Assembly: GCA_943704525.1 (NCBI GenBank)
Contig: CALSCQ010000139.1
Coordinates: 54,232 to 118,231 of the forward strand
Length of the DNA stretch: 64,000 nucleotides
Direction of reading: 5' to 3'
Source of the DNA: Pigoraptor vietnamica
Taxonomy: Eukaryota > Opisthokonta > Filasterea
Below are positions 60,588-64,000 of the stretch, piece by piece. Within the stretch, counting starts at the first letter, position 1. Each line of letters starts with the position of its first letter. The notes under the pieces are model-generated. The model made no database searches, was not told where the DNA came from, and was given only the letters and a program-made list of their open reading frames with translations. The position numbers and the translations under genes were made by a program.

Positions 60588-63500
60588 TCACGCAAACGCC
60601 GCAGCCGCCGCCATGCAAGCGGCCTTTTCCGACAGCACGAGACACACAGCGCGTCCCGAGTACAGACACCATGCGTCCTCGCTCTTTTGTTCGGCCCTGC
60701 CGCCGCCGTCGCCACTGCCTTCGCTCTCGTCAACGTCCTCCCACATGTCGTCGTCGTCGTCATCGTCTTCACCGCCGTCGTCGTTATCGTCTTCTTCACC
60801 GCCGCTGTCGTCGCCAGCAACTGTTACAGAACCTTCGCCGTCATCGACCATCGCCACCCCTTCACGCGCTACCGCCCCACCATCGCCGCCTTCGCCGCCT
60901 CTGCCCATAGCGTCGTCCACGGCATCGAAGCCGTTCTCTTCCCAAGCCGAAAAGCGTGAGCGGTAGACATCGCATACGTTGCTTAAGGAGGTGAACAGAC
61001 GACCATATCCCCACGCATGAAGTCCCGCGGCACACAACATAAAGGGCGTCAATCCGCAGGGGACGGCGCCTCCGGGCGACCGGCGAAAGAGGCTCGCCCT
61101 TTCCAGGAGCCTCGTCGCAGCCCACATGTTGCGGAGTGCGCACGCGGCAAACATTGCGTTCTGCGACGTCTGTCGCCTTCCATTGACAGCTGCCCCGCGC
61201 ACGGCCCCTCGTTGGCAAAGGAAAGTCACGCTGTCCGTCCAACCCATTTCCTCGGCAATATCCATCGCGGTCGCACACGTCGTCGTCGTCGTCGCCGTAA
61301 CGTCAGCGCCGGCGTCCAAAAGCAGCCCCATCAACTCCGTCGACTCAGCCTGCCGCGCGCACACGTGAAGCGGCGTCTCACCGTGCGTATCCCTCGCGTT
61401 CGGGTCCGCCCCGCTCTCCAGAAGCACCCGCGCAAGTGCGAGGGAGCTGTTTTCGCAAGCCACGTGGAGGGCCGTTTTGCCCTCGGCGTTCGCAGCACGC
61501 ACATCCGCACCGAGTCCCAACAACGCCTCCAGCGTCTCGGGGGAGGCGTCGCGAGAGGCACACAGCGCATGCAGGGGCGTATTGCAGTCGACGTCGGCCA
61601 CGTTGACATGAGCGGTAACGCCGGAAGCGTTAAGCCACGGACGCAAGGCGAAACCCCGTGCGGCGGACAAGTGCAGCAGCGTGCGCCCGCGTCGGTCGCG
61701 CACGTCAAAGTCCGCGCCGTGTTCGACGAGGACGCGAATGACGGCGGCGATCAAGGCGTGGTTATCGTCGCTGTCGCCGATACGTTCGTGGTTATCGCCG
61801 CTATCGCCGAGACGTTCGTGGTTGTCGTCGCTATCGCTGACACGCTCGGCGTCCATCTGCAAAATTCCATTCGGATGCAGGGAGTCCCAGTAGCGCTCAT
61901 CGTCGATGATACTCCTTCGTGCATTGGCGACGTACTGCGCTGTTGTGCGACCCGTCCTCGACAGGGCGTTCACGTCGCCGCCGTGCGCCAACAACAGGCG
62001 TAGCACTGCCGCATCCTTGAAGGTGTTAGAATAAGCGTAATGCAGGGCCGATTGCCCACCGTCGTCCAGCGCGTTTACGTCCACGCCCGCGCTCAGTAGA
62101 GCACGTAAGACCGTGAAATAAACGTCCGAAGTAATGCGGTCGAGGCACGGTCGGAGCATCTGGGGCTGGGCGAGGGAGGGGTGCGATTCCAAGAGACCGA
62201 CGACGAACTCGGCGTTGGAAGCGGACAAGGGCTTGTGACCGCGAAGGAGAAGACACAGTGCGTTCCCGCCGCGACTCGTGTCGGCGCCCACGTCCGCGCC
62301 CCTCTCGATGAGCAGACGGGCGATATCCCAAGCGCCATGCCAACAGGCCTCGCACAGAAGGGAGTAATCGCCCACGCGGACGTTGACGTCGAGCCCGCGG
62401 TCCAACGCCCTCCGCATGGGTTCGGCCGACACGGGCGTCCTCTCGTAGTGGCATGCGCCGCACAGTTTTTTCAACATTTCAACCGGGTGATCCCGCGGGT
62501 GAATCGAGTCGTCCCTATCAATGAAGAGGGATACTACGTCTAACACTTTGTGCCTCACGGCGACATCGAAGGCGGTCTCCCCATTTTCATCGCGCACGGA
62601 AGTGTCGACGCCGGCGTCCAGCAGCTGCAACACGGCGTCCGTGGAACACAAGACAGCCATGTGAAGGGCAGTCGATCCGATCGGATACGCCTTGGTACAA
62701 TAACCGGTCGTCACCTTCGCCGATGTCGTGCGCGTGCTCAGGGGGGCACCGGCCAAGATGAGTGCTTGGAGAACATTGTGAGGCCCATAGGAGTTCCGTG
62801 CGACCGCAGCGTGGACAATCGTGTAGCCCTCGTGCACAGCGCCCACGTCCAGCCCCGCGCGAGTGAGCACCGCGAGACTCTCCGGCGACGGCGACGCGAA
62901 GAACACCTCCCACAGCTTTCTCTGCGGCATCTCGGAGGGGTCCACGCGCACGCCGGCTTCTATGTACGCCATCAGCGCCATGAGCGCATGTGGATCCCAA
63001 CTTCTAACCACCGCGGCCAATGGAAGATGCCCTTGTTCGTCGACGGCGTTCGGATTCGCGCCCGCTTGCATAAGCGCCCTCACAATGGCGTCCCCGCTTG
63101 AGGTCGACGCCGCATGAAGTGCCGTGCGACCGCGGTGGCCCCGCGCGTTCGGATTCGCGCCGGCGGTCAGCAGGGCCTGGACAACGTCAAGATCGTTTGC
63201 CCACGCCGCTGTAATGAGCGGTGTCACGCCGTTATTGTCGCACGCGTTGACGTCCGCACCGGCAGCAACGAGCGCGCCGACAACATTGCCCCAGCACGAG
63301 CACGCCACGGAGAGGAGGGGAGTTACGCCCATTCCGTCGCGCGCGTTAACATCAGCGCCGTGGGCCAGTAGGGCGTCAATGACGGCCTCGTTGCTCCTGC
63401 GAGCCGCCGAATGGAGAGGCGTCCCTTGGGTACAGTCTCGCGCGTTGATGTCGCCACCTGCACCCACAAGCATGCCGACAATCATGCGAACGTGGGGCCC

Positions 63501-63740
63501 CGGATCGTGAGTATTGATATGGGGCCGCAGGAGGTCGCTACAACTGAGCGAGTGGAGGGGGGTCTCTCCCGTGACGACGTCGGCCAGCCAGGCGCTCACA
63601 CCGCCAGTAAGAAGTGTCTGCACGGTCGAAACGCGAAGGTACGCACACGCGGCGTGAAGGGGCGACGCGAGACGAAACACTCGATCGCGCGTTCTGCCGT
63701 CGAACGCCACCGTAGATATCCTGAGGAAATGCGATGACAC
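60588..63740 (-). CDS. Large ankyrin-repeat protein with acidic tail (5' end uncertain)
   Basis: About 1,050 residues in one uninterrupted frame. More than twenty ankyrin repeats of the type DxxGxTPLHxAA...LLxxGADVNA run from about residue 25 to 900, for example GADVNARDGMGVTPLL, GANPNARGHRGRTALHAA and GADPNARDTHGETPLHVCA. A 10-residue unit (GDSDDNHERL-type) is repeated three times near 61760-61850 in a loop between repeats. The C-terminus is strongly acidic (EEDDNDDGGEDDDDDDD). Ankyrin repeats bind proteins; no enzymatic domain is seen. The frame opens without a good ATG: the apparent start is GTG, and TTTCCTCAG|GATATC at about 63721-63729 looks like an acceptor. A first exon probably lies beyond the (CA)n array outside the window. 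Being nearly intronless, it differs from its neighbours. Confidence 0.85.
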   Translation of the reverse strand: MSSHFLRISTVAFDGRTRDRVFRLASPLHAACAYLRVSTVQTLLTGGVSAWLADVVTGETPLHSLSCSDLLRPHINTHDPGPHVRMIVGMLVGAGGDINARDCTQGTPLHSAARRSNEAVIDALLAHGADVNARDGMGVTPLLSVACSCWGNVVGALVAAGADVNACDNNGVTPLITAAWANDLDVVQALLTAGANPNARGHRGRTALHAASTSSGDAIVRALMQAGANPNAVDEQGHLPLAAVVRSWDPHALMALMAYIEAGVRVDPSEMPQRKLWEVFFASPSPESLAVLTRAGLDVGAVHEGYTIVHAAVARNSYGPHNVLQALILAGAPLSTRTTSAKVTTGYCTKAYPIGSTALHMAVLCSTDAVLQLLDAGVDTSVRDENGETAFDVAVRHKVLDVVSLFIDRDDSIHPRDHPVEMLKKLCGACHYERTPVSAEPMRRALDRGLDVNVRVGDYSLLCEACWHGAWDIARLLIERGADVGADTSRGGNALCLLLRGHKPLSASNAEFVVGLLESHPSLAQPQMLRPCLDRITSDVYFTVLRALLSAGVDVNALDDGGQSALHYAYSNTFKDAAVLRLLLAHGGDVNALSRTGRTTAQYVANARRSIIDDERYWDSLHPNGILQMDAERVSDSDDNHERLGDSGDNHERIGDSDDNHALIAAVIRVLVEHGADFDVRDRRGRTLLHLSAARGFALRPWLNASGVTAHVNVADVDCNTPLHALCASRDASPETLEALLGLGADVRAANAEGKTALHVACENSSLALARVLLESGADPNARDTHGETPLHVCARQAESTELMGLLLDAGADVTATTTTTCATAMDIAEEMGWTDSVTFLCQRGAVRGAAVNGRRQTSQNAMFAACALRNMWAATRLLERASLFRRSPGGAVPCGLTPFMLCAAGLHAWGYGRLFTSLSNVCDVYRSRFSAWEENGFDAVDDAMGRGGEGGDGGAVAREGVAMVDDGEGSVTVAGDDSGGEEDDNDDGGEDDDDDDDMWEDVDESEGSGDGGGRAEQKSEDAWCLYSGRAVCLVLSEKAACMAAAAAFA
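61760..61850 (-). repeat. 30-bp coding tandem repeat, three copies
   Basis: In-frame repeat in the ankyrin gene encoding (I/L)GDS(D/G)DNHER-like units. Confidence 0.92.
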
Positions 63741-63808
63741 GACACATCAGATACCGGGGCAGCACGATCGAAGATGCAAGATTCCGTACTAAAGTGTGCG
63801 AGTAGCAC

Positions 63809-63816
63809 ACACGCGC

Positions 63817-63847
<31 letters not shown>

Positions 63848-63908
63848 TACATACACACACAGAGACCTACACACGCACACACACACAGACACAGACACAT
63901 ACAGACAC

Positions 63909-64000
<92 letters not shown>
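63809..64000. repeat. (CA)n microsatellite running to the window end
   Basis: Imperfect CA array from about 63809, becoming pure CA from about 63918 to 64000. It continues beyond the window. It probably lies in the first intron or promoter of the ankyrin gene. Confidence 0.92.

Overview
The window is nuclear DNA of a GC-rich, intron-rich unicellular eukaryote. All recognisable genes are eukaryotic, most are split by short spliceosomal introns, and introns and spacers are full of (CA/TG)n microsatellites. A DEG/ENaC channel, a septin, a MOB4/phocein, a CLC exchanger, ATG13 with a HORMA domain, a receptor-like TKL kinase and a Maf/CNC-like bZIP together suggest a protist near the opisthokonts, for example an apusomonad-like lineage. 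That placement is inference from gene content; no marker was compared with a database.

Seventeen genes are called. From left to right: receptor-like TKL kinase (-, 3' end beyond the window), DEG/ENaC channel (+), small coiled-coil protein (-), ATG13 (+), CLC exchanger (-), YIPF5/Yip1 (+), MOB4 (-), giant coiled-coil protein (+), bacterial-type 8-oxoguanine deaminase-like amidohydrolase (-), septin (+), PUS1 (-), SLC38/AVT-type amino acid transporter (+), an uncharacterised intronless ORF (-), Maf/CNC-like bZIP (+), kinesin-3-like motor (+), LCMT1 (-), ankyrin-repeat protein (-, 5' end probably beyond the window). The first fourteen alternate strictly in strand, giving convergent gaps of about 310-440 bp and divergent gaps of about 350-1950 bp. 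There is no operon. Neighbours are functionally unrelated, although endomembrane, lysosome and autophagy themes recur (ATG13, CLC, YIPF5, SLC38).

Exon models were built by hand from reading frame, homology memory and splice phase. For ENaC, the small coiled-coil gene, ATG13, YIPF5, MOB4, the deaminase, septin, PUS1, SLC38, bZIP, kinesin and LCMT1 all phases close and the coding length is a multiple of three. CLC exon edges are approximate, as are those of the giant coiled-coil gene, whose first junction is unresolved. In the 75 junctions placed exactly, 58 donors begin GTG (26 of them GTGCG), only one is GTAAG, and five introns need a GC-AG donor to keep frame.

Points most worth a second look are the strand alternation, the GTGCG/GC donor usage, the Maf-EHR/CNC-like bZIP, the non-RD receptor kinase with a small-ligand ectodomain, the duplicated exon start in LCMT1, stop-free introns of length 3n in two genes, and palindromic CACGTG elements in divergent promoters.
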